Positions 51,601 through 63,590 of a stretch of 64,000 bases of DNA are shown piece by piece (positions within the stretch are counted from its first letter, which is position 1; each line of letters opens with the position of its first letter). A program made the translations under genes and the position numbers. This DNA comes from Telmatactis stephensoni. Taxonomy: Eukaryota > Cnidaria > Anthozoa > Actiniaria > Isophelliidae. A model generated the notes under the pieces. It had not been told where the DNA came from. It searched no databases and worked only from the letters and a program-made list of their open reading frames with translations. The stretch spans positions 620,001 through 684,000 of the forward strand of contig JALIZF010001785.1 of NCBI GenBank assembly GCA_029948255.1, given 5' to 3'.

Positions 51601-54600
51601 TTGTAAAACATGTAGATTCAATTTTACATAATATTTTCACCTGCTACTCCAAAACTAGATAATTTTCCTATAAAAATATTCTTTTACATATCAAACAAGC
51701 CACTTTAGTAAAATTATTAGTCATAGAAATATTGAAAACCAAGCTCAGGCAATGAAGTTGGCCTGAAACAAAAAAGTTGGAAAAAGATATATAAATAATA
51801 GAATTGCTCTGCATGAGAAAGAAAATATTTTAAAAAACAGTAAGCAATAATAATTATGTAAATTCAGGTCACAGTTGCATTTGACTAATTGCTATATTTT
51901 TGTCAAGAAGCATAACTTCAGGGCCTACAGTTATCTTAATTTTGTCAAAAGCTGTTCTGGTACTCATGCCTATAAAGGAAAAAGCAAAATAGAATATGTT
52001 TTGATGTTTGTTTGGCACTAGTGATGGCACACCTAGCTGTTTATGCCAATAATTTATTACTGGTTTCAATGTGGTTAATAACATTAATAACAGTCACATT
52101 TTGCCATTCTTTCATAGCTTTCAGTTTAAATGAATACACAGTTTTACTTAAATTTCTCAATCTCAATGCATACGATAGCAGATATTTCAAATATAACTCC
52201 AAAGATTTATTAATTTGTCACATATATTTTCCCATATTTTTGGAATATGTCAACCACTTATCTAGAATTCCCAATAAAGTCGAAATAAAAGGAAAAAGGC
52301 AGGTGTAGGCTATTACATCAATATACATGTATAATTTTTTACAACTTTTTTGAGACATAATATAATAATGTTTTCGTATTCCAATTCTAAAAATATTTTT
52401 CATATTTTCAAAGTAATGGCAGTAACAGAAGCTCTGAACTTGATTTTCCATAAGATGTTCAAAGGAAATATTATGACAGATCTATAAAATTATTGTCTGT
52501 TTCTATTAATGACGAAGCTAATTAATCTCATACCAAAAAAATTGAAATTTCAGCATATGTAAAAGATGTTATAAAGCTGTGACAATAATTTGAATCCGAG
52601 TTTATTCTGCTTTAACAAACTTTGGAATTAATTTATTTTCACATTGCTTTAGGTGGGGTTAATGTTTTAATTTCAGAATTCTGATAGTAATCAGAAAGAG
52701 TTTTGACAACCCAGACTGTGACAGAAATAGTGACAGCTTGCACATCTTAAATGAGCCTTTCAGATCATGATAATTTATAAAGATAATAAATAATACATAC
52801 TCCAACACTGGAGTTGATTGTATGATTAAGTGAGCAGGACTGGCCCTATGATGCTATTAATATTTAGACTATGAAGAATATGTCTATATAATATGTCAAT
52901 ACTGATATTGGTGAGTAAACCCAATGCTTGCTAATAAAAATGATAATTAAAATGATAAAAATATTAAATACTTTGTTTATAGTGGAAGAGCTCTTAGCTA
53001 TACAGCCTAGTAGTTTCCTACTAATTACACATACTACATTCTAACATTCTTTGCATACAACTCTCAGCTCACTAGTTTGTTTCTACTAAAAACCAGAGGA
53101 CCTATAGAAAATCCCTCAAAGCGAGAGAGAGAACTGCAATGTAACAAACTCAAGTCACATGTAATGTGATGCCCCGTCCAAGAATGGAACCTGGGACCAC
53201 AGAGATGACAGACCAGTGGTCTCACTGCTCGGTCACCCTAGCCAAAACTTTTCAACTATAGATGAATCACTATTACTTGCTTCAACTTGCTAAAATGTTT
53301 CAACTTGATCACTATTACTTGCCTAAGTATCAGACTTTCTACAGTAAGAGCCACCTCTTTTCCCCTCTTATAACAAAACTTATTCAGCTCTTGCAAATTT
53401 GTGATTATTTTAAATTTGTTAAGTAACAGTACAACGTTGCTAGAGGAATTGTAAATGGAACAAGGAACAAATGAAGGGTTCCCTGTGAAAACGGCCTAAG
53501 TGACTTTTTGGTGTTTTTTTTTTCCAGTGGTCTAAAATGATGTCAATTACCTTTCTTATGCCTAAATATCAGTGTCTGGACATCCATCAAAAAGTCACTC
53601 AGGTCGTTTTCACATGGAATCCTTCAAATACTTGCAAAATAAACAATAGGGCCAATGTATATTTTTGAATAATATATTAAGTCCATTTTGCATTGGCAAA
53701 TGATATATCCATGCAAAAGAGTAGCAGCTCAAAAAAGGATATATGTTTAAAATATTGTATCCATATCATATGTTGTCCATACTAGATTTATTCACAGGTT
53801 ACCCTGAAATAATACATTTAAGCACAAAAAACCTAAATATAAAACACGAAGGTATTACTACATGTACCTGCAATAATAATTAAACAAATTGATTGACAGG
53901 TTTGTGATATTCCTATAAAATAATAATTGTTTCAGAAGAACAAAAAGGTGGAACAAAAAAATTTTTTGTAATCAAGTGATTTTCATAGCATTTCAAATAA
54001 CTTTTCAACAAAAAAAGAAAATCATTTAAAAGTAGAAAATTTTATATTCTTAAATGTCATAACATTCATAAATTTTTGAACAATGAGCTGCTTTTCAGTT
54101 CTTATTGTGAAGAAATGCAATATTTGAAAGTAGATGAAACAGCCAAAGTGATAGGCTGTTGTGAGGGTATTGCTATAGCTTTAAGATTAATTTTTGAGAT
54201 TGGAATAATTGTTGCAATTGATGTAACATTTATTCATACTCCTAAATATAGTAACATCTGATAATTGATATCACACTGTTGTCAAGGAAACTAATTGTAT
54301 TAATGCAAATGTCTTTCTTTTATATCATTTTGAAAAACTTCCAGCCAATAATATTGTTACTGAAAATTATTCCCATCTTATCCTGATATATTAGCCCACA
54401 TTTTTGAAAAATGTAAATTGATACACCAATTTTTTGGAATGTTTCTCTTTATAGAATAATATACGTACACTGAAAATTATCATTTTGTTCTCATTTAAAA
54501 TGTTTCCTTGCTCCCAATTTTATTTCCATTCTTTTTTCATTCCACAAGAATTATTTGTTGCGATTTTATTTTAAGTGTTTCTATTGTATATCTAAGGTAT

Positions 54601-55439
54601 TTCTGTGTATTTCTAAGCAATTAAATTGTGAATGTGAAACGGGTGTAATGTTTTACTTAATTTAAATTGAAATAATTTGTGAAATTGAAAGCGAATTGTT
54701 TACAATAGCAGTTTTATTACTTACCCAATTCTAGCATTCCACCTTCCTGATTTGGTTGTACTTTCTCTGAACAGCAAAACTCCTTATCCATAATGTACGC
54801 GATGACAACAAGTATGGGGAAGAGTAGAAAAGTTAGAATAGCCTCCCACAAGTCAACCACATTTTTGCTATTCGCCGACAAAACGACATACAACCAGATA
54901 TATGCCAGGACAGATGTTAGCGAAGTAACTGCAAATACTTTTATTGCTTTAATTCGACGGGATTCGAAAGCAGGAATAGCCATTACGCATATTCCTGTGA
55001 TAACCAAGAGATTGAATGCAGCTGAGCCTACAATAGTGCTAGGACCAAGCTCGCCAGCCTCGAAGTTATTGCCCACTATCTCAATGATCGACAGAAGAAT
55101 TTCAGGAGCTGAGGATCCTAATGCCATCAGAGTTAGATTAGCAACAGTGTCGTTCCAAACTCGAACCTCAACCCATTCGGTTTCTGCTTTTGGACCTTGT
55201 TTCGCAACTTTGACTTTTTTTGTTTTGCTTGTGATGGTTTCAATAGCACACATAAAAACATCGGCAATGATGGCAACCCCCATAAAACACCACAATAAAG
55301 CTATTAGATAAATAAAGGTTCTTAAACCTTGGTTCCATTCCGATTCATCCAGGAAAGATAAAAATAATGTCTTAAGATTTTGTTTCGAACACTTGTCATA
55401 CACGATCTTCTTGTATCCAGAGAAGTTCGAAGAAGACAT
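44749..55439 (-). CDS. Na+/Ca2+ exchanger, SLC8 (NCX) family
   Basis: Plasma-membrane antiporter that exports calcium using the sodium gradient. Ten coding exons: 54725-55439, 49353-49414, 48716-48883, 48094-48163, 47832-47952, 47456-47691, 46728-47066, 46367-46545, 45402-45731 and 44749-44985. All are GT-AG and the sum, 2,457 nt, is 818 codons plus stop. Alpha-1 repeat: GSSAPEILLS at 108-117. Alpha-2: GTSLPDLFAS at 688-697, then 'DASIGNVTGSNSVNVFLGLG'. Between them lies a cytosolic loop with two Calx-beta domains, each ending in 'NDDG' at a phase-1 boundary. Mammalian NCX is about 940-970 residues; this one has a shorter loop and no obvious cleaved signal or first helix, so a further 5' exon is possible. 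Intron 1 is 5.3 kb and rich in repeats. Confidence 0.94.
46277..46294. repeat. Poly(C) tract in NCX intron 8
   Basis: Homopolymer of about 16-18 C. Length is probably unreliable. Confidence 0.85.
48370..48490. repeat. 17-bp minisatellite, NCX intron 3
   Basis: About seven copies of 'ctataatgaccacctca' with few changes (g to c or t in later copies). Confidence 0.9.
48556..48650. repeat. (ATT)n microsatellite, NCX intron 3
   Basis: More than 30 uninterrupted ATT units. Confidence 0.97.
49591..49738. mobile_element. Foldback in NCX intron 1
   Basis: 'tgtctctgtactgtgatat' with 'aaacat' pairs with 'gtttatatcacagtac' and 'ggagaca'; the inner arms pair through 'gtagagca' and 'tgctctac'. A partial second copy of the left arm ('catgtctctatcctctgata') is at about 49,796. 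Confidence 0.7.
50029..50075. repeat. Perfect short hairpin
   Basis: 'catggggtttctattcaata' faces 'tattgaatagaaactccatg' with almost no loop. Confidence 0.65.
51249..51313. repeat. Hairpin with 30-bp arms
   Basis: 'agcctgatttcagac' and 'gcatggctc' face 'gagccatgc' and 'gtctgaaatcaggct', separated by 'aacggccagcagtc'. Confidence 0.65.
53166..53240 (-). repeat. tRNA-derived SINE-like relic, NCX intron 1
   Basis: In reverse it carries a B-box-like 'ggtcccaggttcc' and an A-box-like 'gagcagtgagac'. It is not a complete tRNA. Confidence 0.4.
53472..53626. mobile_element. MITE copy 2 in NCX intron 1
   Basis: Same family as 26,265-26,426: ends 'tgaaggg' and 'ccttca', with inner arms 'gaaaacggcctaagtgac' and 'gtcactcaggtcgttttc'. 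The two copies sit in introns of different genes. Confidence 0.75.
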
Positions 55440-56820
55440 CGCGACAGAATTTAATTGATGTTGTTTTTAGACGCAGTTGTGTTTAGAAACTAGTATTAAG
55501 TTAATCCATCGAACGCTCTACCACTGAAGATTCCAATTTGGAGAAATGATAGAAAAACTCTTGACAAAATGATCCAAGTAGATGAAAATCTCTACCTCGA
55601 GAAGTTTTGTCAACGGCGGGAACTCATGCAAGTTCAAGCGTACCTTAGATACGATGGAATATGTACAAGATTTGTCTGGCTCTGCTTTTAACCTTGTCTT
55701 GAAATATTCGTGTGATTCATCTAAGAATAGGAGTAGATTTTACTAGGAACACAGTAGAATCGTACTGTGTGATAAAAACTCCTCCAACTTGGCCAAGTGT
55801 CTGCTCACTCTAGTTTCACAACAACTTAATGCATGATTTGTTAGTCACAATACACCGGTTCTTAATACGTTTCTATGGCAACCCGAGGACTTAAACATTC
55901 ACCTCTACGATAGATCAAAGTGCTACTTAACCCTACATGAATTGTTTTTCGTCATTACATGAAAATTATATTCGACTGTTTATATTTTATTGAAAATCTA
56001 CTCTTTCTTCTGTCTTGAGAAACTCGAATGTTGAAATCAGTGTGGAATTTAAAATATTCGTGTCGCACGCAATCGTCTCTTCTGGAACAGCCGATCATTC
56101 CAGAGTTAATATTAACTCTCAGTGATCATTCAGTTGGAAAATCTCGGGTTTGCGTCATATGAGTTTATGGGACCCGGTTTATTGTAGATCGCTGTCGTCG
56201 GTCCTTCATTTCGATAACCCAGTGGACCCCTCGCTCGTCTATTTTAATAAAGTTTTGTCAAGTGAAAAACATCTCCGAGGTGGTAGTTGCTATAAAGTGT
56301 GTGTCATGAAAATCGCGACGTTTATTTATGTGTGTGGAAATAATATTGATCGTTCTCCACATAGCTTTCTTTCAATGTTATCTCCATTACTGCAAATCGG
56401 AAAAGATTGTCCAGATTTGTACGATTATCTGATATAGCCTACTGATTGAACAAATAGTTGTGTCAGACACTCGAACATTCGTTTTCATTCAATCAAGTTT
56501 ATCTGTGGCATAACGACAAGTTTTTGCAATCTTTTCCCGTATCTTAATGGGATTTCAATTTGTATTTGTCATATTCTCATTGCATTGGTACACTACTTTA
56601 AATATATTTGTCTTCCTTTTGTTTAATTCTCAGCTGAGTTTGAGATAATTGGAGAGGGAGGGGCGTTACCTGTTACCCGGCATTTGCGCTGTGTCACGGA
56701 AGTTTTCATAACCTTTTTAATGTGACTTCGAGACTTCCATTTGATTATCTGTGTATTCTTCGTCTATCTAGAGCTGACTGAGAATATTTTGGCTAGAAAA
56801 TCTCTCCCAGTCCTGCCGAT
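55440..56820. other. NCX upstream region, no gene recognised
   Basis: It should include the NCX 5' UTR and promoter, but no TATA or other strong element stands out. A 95-codon frame at 56,150 has no family features. Confidence 0.5.
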
Positions 56821-56831
56821 TTAGTATGAGA

Positions 56832-57020
56832 CAGAGATGTCTGTCTCCTGTCTCAGTTATTATTTTCTTTCTAGATATGAGACAGATATGTCATTTAACC
56901 TCAGATATGAAATTCAAAGGAGAGACTGTAGTTATCAAAAATAAACAGACCAGGAACTTGAATTTCTTCAAAAAGAGATGAACGGATAAGCGTAATGGTT
57001 GAGATTGAATGAATTTCAGC
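56832..57020. repeat. Direct duplication, left copy
   Basis: Runs from 'tctcagttattattttcttt' through 'gatatgagacagatatg' and 'gtagttatcaaaaata' to 'cagctcgtaaaa'. It matches 57,478-57,685 in the same orientation at roughly 80 percent by eye. Confidence 0.75.
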
Positions 57021-57130
57021 TCGTAAAAAACCTGTTCAAGCCGACAAAGCATTTTTCAGTGGTGTAGTCAAAAAGGTCTTTAGAGGCACAATTCTCAATG
57101 AATACCACCAACACCTACGACAGCTCTTAG

Positions 57131-57212
57131 TCTGCTCTGTTTTAGTCTGCTCTGTTTTGATTTGTTCTGCTTTTAAGTACTCTGACCTGCTCTGTTCTCT
57201 TCTGCTCTTTAT
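57131..57212. repeat. CTCTGTTTT-type short tandem repeat
   Basis: Irregular units of 'tctgctctgtttt' of about 10-14 bp, pyrimidine-rich. Confidence 0.7.
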
Positions 57213-57477
57213 TTATATTTTATATTTCTATTATATCATGTACGTACAGGTAACTACGCCACTGTTTTTCCTAAACTAAAATAGCTTTCTTCCCTCTCAG
57301 TCTTCGCGTGAATAACCAAATATTAATTTTTAATTTTATTCCTTTATGCTTGTTATAATACAAAAATTAATTTGACGGAGTGCCGGACTTGTGTGTGAAA
57401 GCATTTTCGTTCACTGTTCTCTAGTTTTCTTTGGGATCATTTGTGGTCCTGGGATCATTTGCGGGCCTGTACATGTA

Positions 57478-57685
57478 TAGGCCATGATGTTTGTCTTGTG
57501 TCTCTTAATTATTTTCTTTCCGGCTCTTGGATATGAGACAGATGTTATTTTACCTCAAAGATAAAATTCAAAGAGTTTGTAGTTATCAAAAATATACAGA
57601 CAAGGAACTATAGTTCATGAAGAAGAGATGAGCGGATAAATGCGTTATTATTGATATAATTGAAATACAGCTCGTGAAAAGACCA
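57478..57685. repeat. Direct duplication, right copy
   Basis: Partner of 56,832-57,020, about 650 bp downstream. Confidence 0.75.
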
Positions 57686-57873
57686 GGATACAGCACACCC
57701 ACGGGGCTTCATGTGCAGTACAGGGGTCCACCGACCATTTCAGTTTTTCCTGCACTGATATTCTTAAAATATTTTATCTTCTCTAGAAGTGACTTCGGTC
57801 GGCAATTTAAGACTTATCAGTTAAAGTTGAAAAGCCTTTATCATCAAGGCCCTTATATACGGAGAAATCAGTT

Positions 57874-58118
57874 AGAGAGATTAAGCATCACGTACACAAG
57901 AAACAGCAAACGGCAAAGAGGATCACGCGACCTGCTGTTTTCGCGTCTGGCGTTGCTGTTTCAACGCGAGGATGGATCATTTTACGTTTGCCGTAAACGT
58001 GAAAAGTCGCTCTTTCGTTTGAGTACCAAACGCGCAACGTCAGGTGCGAGATTCGTAGGTCACGTGATCCTCTCTGCTGTTTGCCGTTTGCCGTGTACGT
58101 ACATGCTTAATCTCTCTA
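57874..58118. mobile_element. Foldback, about 245 bp
   Basis: 'agagagattaagcatcacgt' with 'acagcaaacggcaaagagga' faces 'cctctctgctgtttgccg' and 'acgtacatgcttaatctctc'. An internal pair ('ttttacgtttgccgtaaacg') adds structure. A 153-codon frame that spans it is a by-product. Confidence 0.75.
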
Positions 58119-58119
58119 T

Positions 58120-59690
58120 GATAAACTTTCTTTGACAAACATGTTTTTGTTGGTATGGATGAGAAAATTTGACCAAATTTCACATGACAAGCGTACATAT
58201 TTGTACTATGAGACTCGCTCGTATAGACGTGGAATTTCCATTTGCCATAGACAATTTGCTGGGCCTTTACGTCCGAAAAATGTTTTTCGTTACAGTACTT
58301 TTGGGTGAGATCAGATGATTTTTCGTTGGAAATACTCTTGCACTACCCTGGTTCCAGAGGCTTTCTTTCGTATTTTTATAATTTTTTTCTTTTGTATTTT
58401 TCTTATTGTTGTTATTTTGAATTTTTCTTATTTTTGTTCTTTGTTTATATTTGTACGTCGAGAAAAAAAAAGTAAAAAATAAAAAAAGGAAAAAAAACCC
58501 TCTGGGACCAGGGTACTCTCGCACTTGTCAATTGAAACTCCTCGACTCTAATTCAGCATTCTCGTTGTGTAAAATTAAGCACTTTCCTCTGTGATCCCCG
58601 AGTAAATGGATATTAAAAGCCCATTCAGGCCATACCTCGCTTAATTGAAATACACGTTAATTTACCTTCCCCTCCATGCATTTATGCTTTCAAATTTTGC
58701 GTCAAATTCCCGGTCTTATCTTTCCGCCTTAATTCCCTGCCTTGCCCTGGGGGCCGGAGGGACGTGGTTCGATTGACAAGTTCTTTAGGCCAAGTTTAAA
58801 ACCGCATCTATACAAACAAGGTTTTCTGGACAAGAAAAAATGGCAATTTTTTTGTCGTTTATACCAGCAAATTTTCCTTAACAGGAAAACATGACAAGAA
58901 GACTTGCTCGCGTAGATGAAGCGTAAACTTCATTCTTCCATGTTTTAATTCATATTTCACTCACGGCAAACCCAAGCGTTATTAACGCCAAAGAAGCTGA
59001 CTTTCCACTGACATACTGAGATAACTTTCAATTATATATGCCACATGGAAAGTTTGGCGTCGAAACTACATATTGTATGGCTTATTTATCCCACTTACAG
59101 TCCAGCTTATTTAAAACATTAAAAAACACCCTTAGACGGACGATATGAAAAATTAAAACAACTGAAAGATGTTTATTGGCATCATCATTGCCTTGTTCTC
59201 AGAGGCTGTAAATTAGAATTAGCCATGATTGTCTTGGAAATATAAATGTTAGAAAGAACTGGATAAATTTGGGCGTGTGGATAAATGAATTAATTTGTGA
59301 ATGACTAAGCGTTTAATAAAGACATATATTATTAATGTTAACTTTGAGAATGAAAAAAATTATGATCAAAGAATGGTAAACTAATAATTGACAATTGAAC
59401 TAAAAAACGAATCCCTATTTATGTGTGATTAATTAATTTAGTAAACAAAAATGAAAACAAACACATAAATAAGTAAATAAATAAATAAATGTGGTGGAAT
59501 GGACGAGAAACTTCAGTGTAGATATCCATCCATCCATCCATCCATTCATTCATTCATTATCCACGATCTGGTCATCGTCTATAAAAAATAGAACCAGCGA
59601 ATGAATGAATAAATAGATTCTTAAATAAACCATGAAGTCGAACTAGTTACTATATATACCTATTTGAACAAACTTTGGCCCTTCACGGAA
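58120..59690. other. Gene-free AT-rich stretch
   Basis: No gene is recognised. It holds an A- and T-rich low-complexity patch (about 58,375-58,500) and short tetramer runs (AAAT near 59,470; ATCC near 59,525). Confidence 0.5.
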
Positions 59691-59692
59691 CT

Positions 59693-59912
59693 AGAAATGA
59701 ACATTGGGAGATCTGTTGATTAGATTATTGGAAAGAAGCCGGTGTACATGTGGACGTGGACGTTTCAAACAGCGACTCAGACAAAGGTTTGGTATTCCAA
59801 ACACGATTATGTAGCGAAGTCAGAGAGAAAACTATGAAAATCCAAATATTACTAGTATACTCACGAGACATTTAGGTCTCAGCTTCTAGGTTCGATGTTT
59901 TTGAAAATAGCT
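59693..59912 (+). repeat. Dispersed repeat copy 2, 5' side of NCX
   Basis: Inverted partner of 44,325-44,545. Together the two copies bracket the NCX gene. Confidence 0.75.
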
Positions 59913-59919
59913 ATAACTT

Positions 59920-61005
59920 AACTTCTCCAAAATACATATCAATAGATAAAAATAATGAACGAATGAATGAATAAATAAATGGGTGAATAAGGCTACTTTA
60001 AGGTTACTCTCACGACCACTAAATTAAGCGATTTTTCTAGGGGAAGATTTAGCGGCTAGTTTAGCGATTTTCAGGTTGAGTGACGATATTAACTACGAAT
60101 ATGACCAAGGATACCAAAGAATACTTATTTTAGTAAAAAATTTAGCGATTTTGAGGAAGTCGATAAAATTCGGTTAATTAACTTTAACAAAAATAGTAAT
60201 CTTTAGGTTGAATGAAGTTGACATAAAATTTCCATACGCCCCAGACAGTGTTTAAACTACTATCCCACGTACATTCTTACTCGGTAGCAACGCAAACAGT
60301 AATTTCCGCGATATGGTGGGGAGATTTAGCGTGCAACACGGAAAATCGATACAATTCAAGCTCGCGCGATGCGGATATATTTTCAGTCATTTCATTTCAT
60401 TCAATTCAATTTCAAATTGGCGCAGTATTGTAGAAGCTCGTTGCGGATATGCTTTCAGTTATTTCATTCAATTGAATTTCCTGTTCAATTAAGAAAAGTA
60501 AAGTTTTAAATATTTGCACGTCTCATCTCCGTACAGAAAAAGTTGTTTTCATTTCTTAGGTTGAAGGAGAACTATTGCTAAGTCCTCCAAACTGAACAGG
60601 AAGGGATGTTAATGCGGTGTACTGCTTAGAATTTGTAAACGACCGTTAACCTCCGGCTATAAAGTTATATCCATTCGCTGTAGAGTAGCCGTTAACTGAG
60701 CTATAGTTTCATTGATGTTTTTGATGGTCAAGTGACTTGTTTTGTCGACCTCCCAAGGTTTTCAATAAAAAAGAGTAGGCGAAACGAAGTAAAGAAGCCG
60801 CATGTCTTTGAAATGACTGTTATATTTACACAGAAGCGCTTTCAAATCTTTTTGTTCTATCCGCTTTCTTTTTGTATCTGTTATTATATTTTTTACCAAG
60901 CGATTTCGATTTGCTCTTGTTGGTTATATTTACTTTTAACAATGTCAACGTCTTTTATTTCTCTACACGTTTGAAACCATGTCACCTCAAGCCTTCCGGA
61001 TTCCG
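59920..61005. other. No gene recognised
   Basis: AT-rich DNA with short 'aatgaatg' runs near 59,960. Nothing else stands out. Confidence 0.45.
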
Positions 61006-61008
61006 CCT

Positions 61009-61370
61009 TAATAATAATAGTGGAAAGAGAAAGAAAAATGTCACAATGACTGAAAAATATTTAAGAAACGAAATGAAAGTAAATAAGATAAGATTAGAAA
61101 AGAGAAACGGAAAGAAGAAAGCCGGAAAAATGGGAGCGAATCACCTATGAATGAATGAATGAAATTAAATGAAACATTTCGTATTAATAATAATATAAAG
61201 AGAAAGAAACAAATGTCACAATCACTCAAGAATGTGTTTAAGAAACGAAATAAAAATAGGTAAGATATTAAAGATAAAATAATGACGGAGAGAAGAAAGG
61301 AAAGATGGGAACGTATTATCTATGAATGAATGAATGAACAAATGAAATAAGACTGAATGAAAAATATGAT
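61009..61370. repeat. Tandem duplication of about 180 bp
   Basis: Two adjacent copies, each with 'agagaaagaaa', 'atgtcacaat', 'tttaagaaacgaaat', 'aagataa', 'cggagag' or 'cggaaag', and ending in an 'atgaatgaatgaa' run. Confidence 0.75.
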
Positions 61371-61379
61371 GAATAGAGT

Positions 61380-62430
61380 TTTTCGTTTATCAGGGATACA
61401 GAAACGTTAATTATAATGCTGTTACTATGGTGTATAATTGTGTTCTTTTTTTTTCGTTAATGAAATACTTATATACACTTCACTTTATTTTCAGAAAAAA
61501 ATACATTTTACAAAACTTACTGAGTAGATTAATTAATGCTAAAAGGATCTGAAGTAGTAAAGGAAATTTTATTCGATTCTTTAGTGAAATCATGTTGAAC
61601 ATTACTTGAACGTATAACGGACGTTACTGTGCGTGGTAGTATGATGAATCGTTCTAGAATTCATTCATTAATTCAATATTAATCCCCCAATGTTGTGTCT
61701 ATTTATTAGTAACGGTCTTGGACCATTTAAGAACACAACAAAAATAAATTGACTCTTTGTTTGAGCGCACGGTAGCATTTGTTGCCTAGCAACAAACGTT
61801 ACGATCTTTACAATGTTCCCTCGATTGTAACAACATTCAAATTTGCCTAGAGGTCCAGTTAAGGTCCCTCTATCGAAATATGGGAACAAAATGAAAGAAT
61901 GATCATGAAATTGAAAGATTTTTCGTTTCGTGTCTGCGATATGTAATTTTTGAACGTTTGTCAGCGCCCTCGTGCTGAGATTGCATTGATAGTCTGCTGA
62001 TGGTGAAGATGTTAAAGTAGTTGATTTTGTTTGCCAGTATAATAAACCCAAGAAATGGCGTCACACAGTTTCATTTCTTTGTATTTTCCAATATTGTGTC
62101 TTTCTTGTGCTGGGTTGCACAATCCTTTTAAGAAGTCAGCGACGGAAAGTCCAGTTTCTTTCGTTTTCTTTTAACGATTAAACCTTTCAGTGACTCTTTG
62201 ATATTGCGTAAAGGGTCCAATCTTATAAGGCTTACCTGAAGTTCCTCTGCGTCTGGCTTATAGCTTTTTCTTTAAGGTGCGAAAATACATGGCGTGCGGA
62301 ATGGTTCGATAACGACATTGAGTTTAATCAGGGAATCTGTTGATTGATTGCGTTGCATTCATTAGATTAATTGTTTTCTCTTCAATCAACACAAACAATA
62401 CTGGGCCAAAGACAAAATCTTCAATCGAAG
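61380..62430. other. No gene recognised
   Basis: No coding signal or repeat array is seen. A 127-codon minus-strand frame (61,668-62,051) has no recognisable domain. Confidence 0.45.
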
Positions 62431-62435
62431 ACATT

Positions 62436-63590
62436 GTAACATTGTTTTAAACTTGCGCACCTAACGTAACATTGTTTTAGAACTTGTGCACCTAACGTAA
62501 CATTGTTTTTGAACTTGCGCACCTAACGTAACATTGTTTTAGAACTTGCGCACCTAACGTAACATTGTTTTAGAACTTGTGCACCTAACGTAACATTGTT
62601 TTAAACTTGTGCACCTAACGTAACATTGTTTTAGAACTTGTGCACCTAACGTAACATTGTTTTTGAACTTGCGCACCTAACGTAACATTGTTTTAGAACT
62701 TGCGCACCTAACGTAACATTGTTTTAGAACTTGTGCACCTAACGTAACATTGTTTTAAACTTGTGCACCTAACTTAACATTGTTTTAGAACTTGTGCACC
62801 TAACGTAACATTGTTTTTGAACTTGCGCACCTAACGTAACATTGTTTTAGAACTTGTGCACCTAACGTAACATTGTTTTTGAACTTGCGCACCTAACGTA
62901 ACATTGTTTTTGAACTTGCGCACCTAACGTAACATTGTTTTTGAACTTGTGCACCTAACGTAACATTGTTTTTGAACTTGCGCACCTAACGTAACATTGT
63001 TTTTGAACTTGCGCACCTAACGTAACATTGTTTTTGAACTTGTGCACCTAACGTAACATTGTTTTAGAACTTGCGCACCTAACGTAACATTGTTTTAGAA
63101 CTTGTGCACCTAACGTAACATTGTTTTTGAACTTGTGCACCTAACGTAACATTGTTTTTGAACTTGCGCACCTAACGTAACATTGTTTTTGAACTTGCGC
63201 ACCTAACGTAACATTGTTTTAGAACTTGCGCACCTAACGTAACATTGTTTTAGAACTTGTGCACCTAACGTAACATTGTTTTAGAACTTGTGCACCTAAC
63301 GTAACATTGTTTTTGAACTTGTGCACCTAACGTAACATTGTTTTAGAACTTGCGCACCTAGCGTAACATTGTTTTAGAACTTGTGCACATAACGTAACAT
63401 TGTTTTTGAACTTGCGCACCTAACGTAACATTGTTTTAGAACTTGCGCACCTAACGTAACATTGTTTTTGAACTTGCGCACCTAACGTAACATTGTTTTT
63501 GCACTTGCGCACCTAATGTAACATTGTTTTTGCACTTGCGCACCTACCGTAACATTGTTTTTGAGCTTGCGCATCTAACATAATACTTGC
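62436..63590. repeat. 31-bp minisatellite, about 37 units
   Basis: Consensus 'aacttgcgcacctaacgtaa' followed by 'cattgttttag'. Units vary at two switches: TTGCGCAC or TTGTGCAC, and TTTTAG, TTTTTG or a one-base-shorter TTTTA. Nearly every unit can be classed by these. The unit is not a multiple of three and no frame is open. There are no spacers, so it is not CRISPR-like. Confidence 0.97.

Noticed and set aside
51869..51968. Possible extra NCX exon ('MSTRTAFDKIKITVG')
   Set aside because: It has an acceptor-like site, but no donor gives the phase needed between exons 1 and 2, which already join perfectly.
57674..58135. 153-codon plus-strand frame
   Set aside because: It runs through both arms of the foldback at 57,874-58,118, has no domain and an unlikely composition.
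61668..62051. 127-codon minus-strand frame
   Set aside because: No family motif, no splice partner and no promoter or poly(A) context that I could support.
62436..63590. CRISPR-like array
   Set aside because: Units are directly adjacent with no unique spacers, and the genome is eukaryotic. It is a minisatellite.
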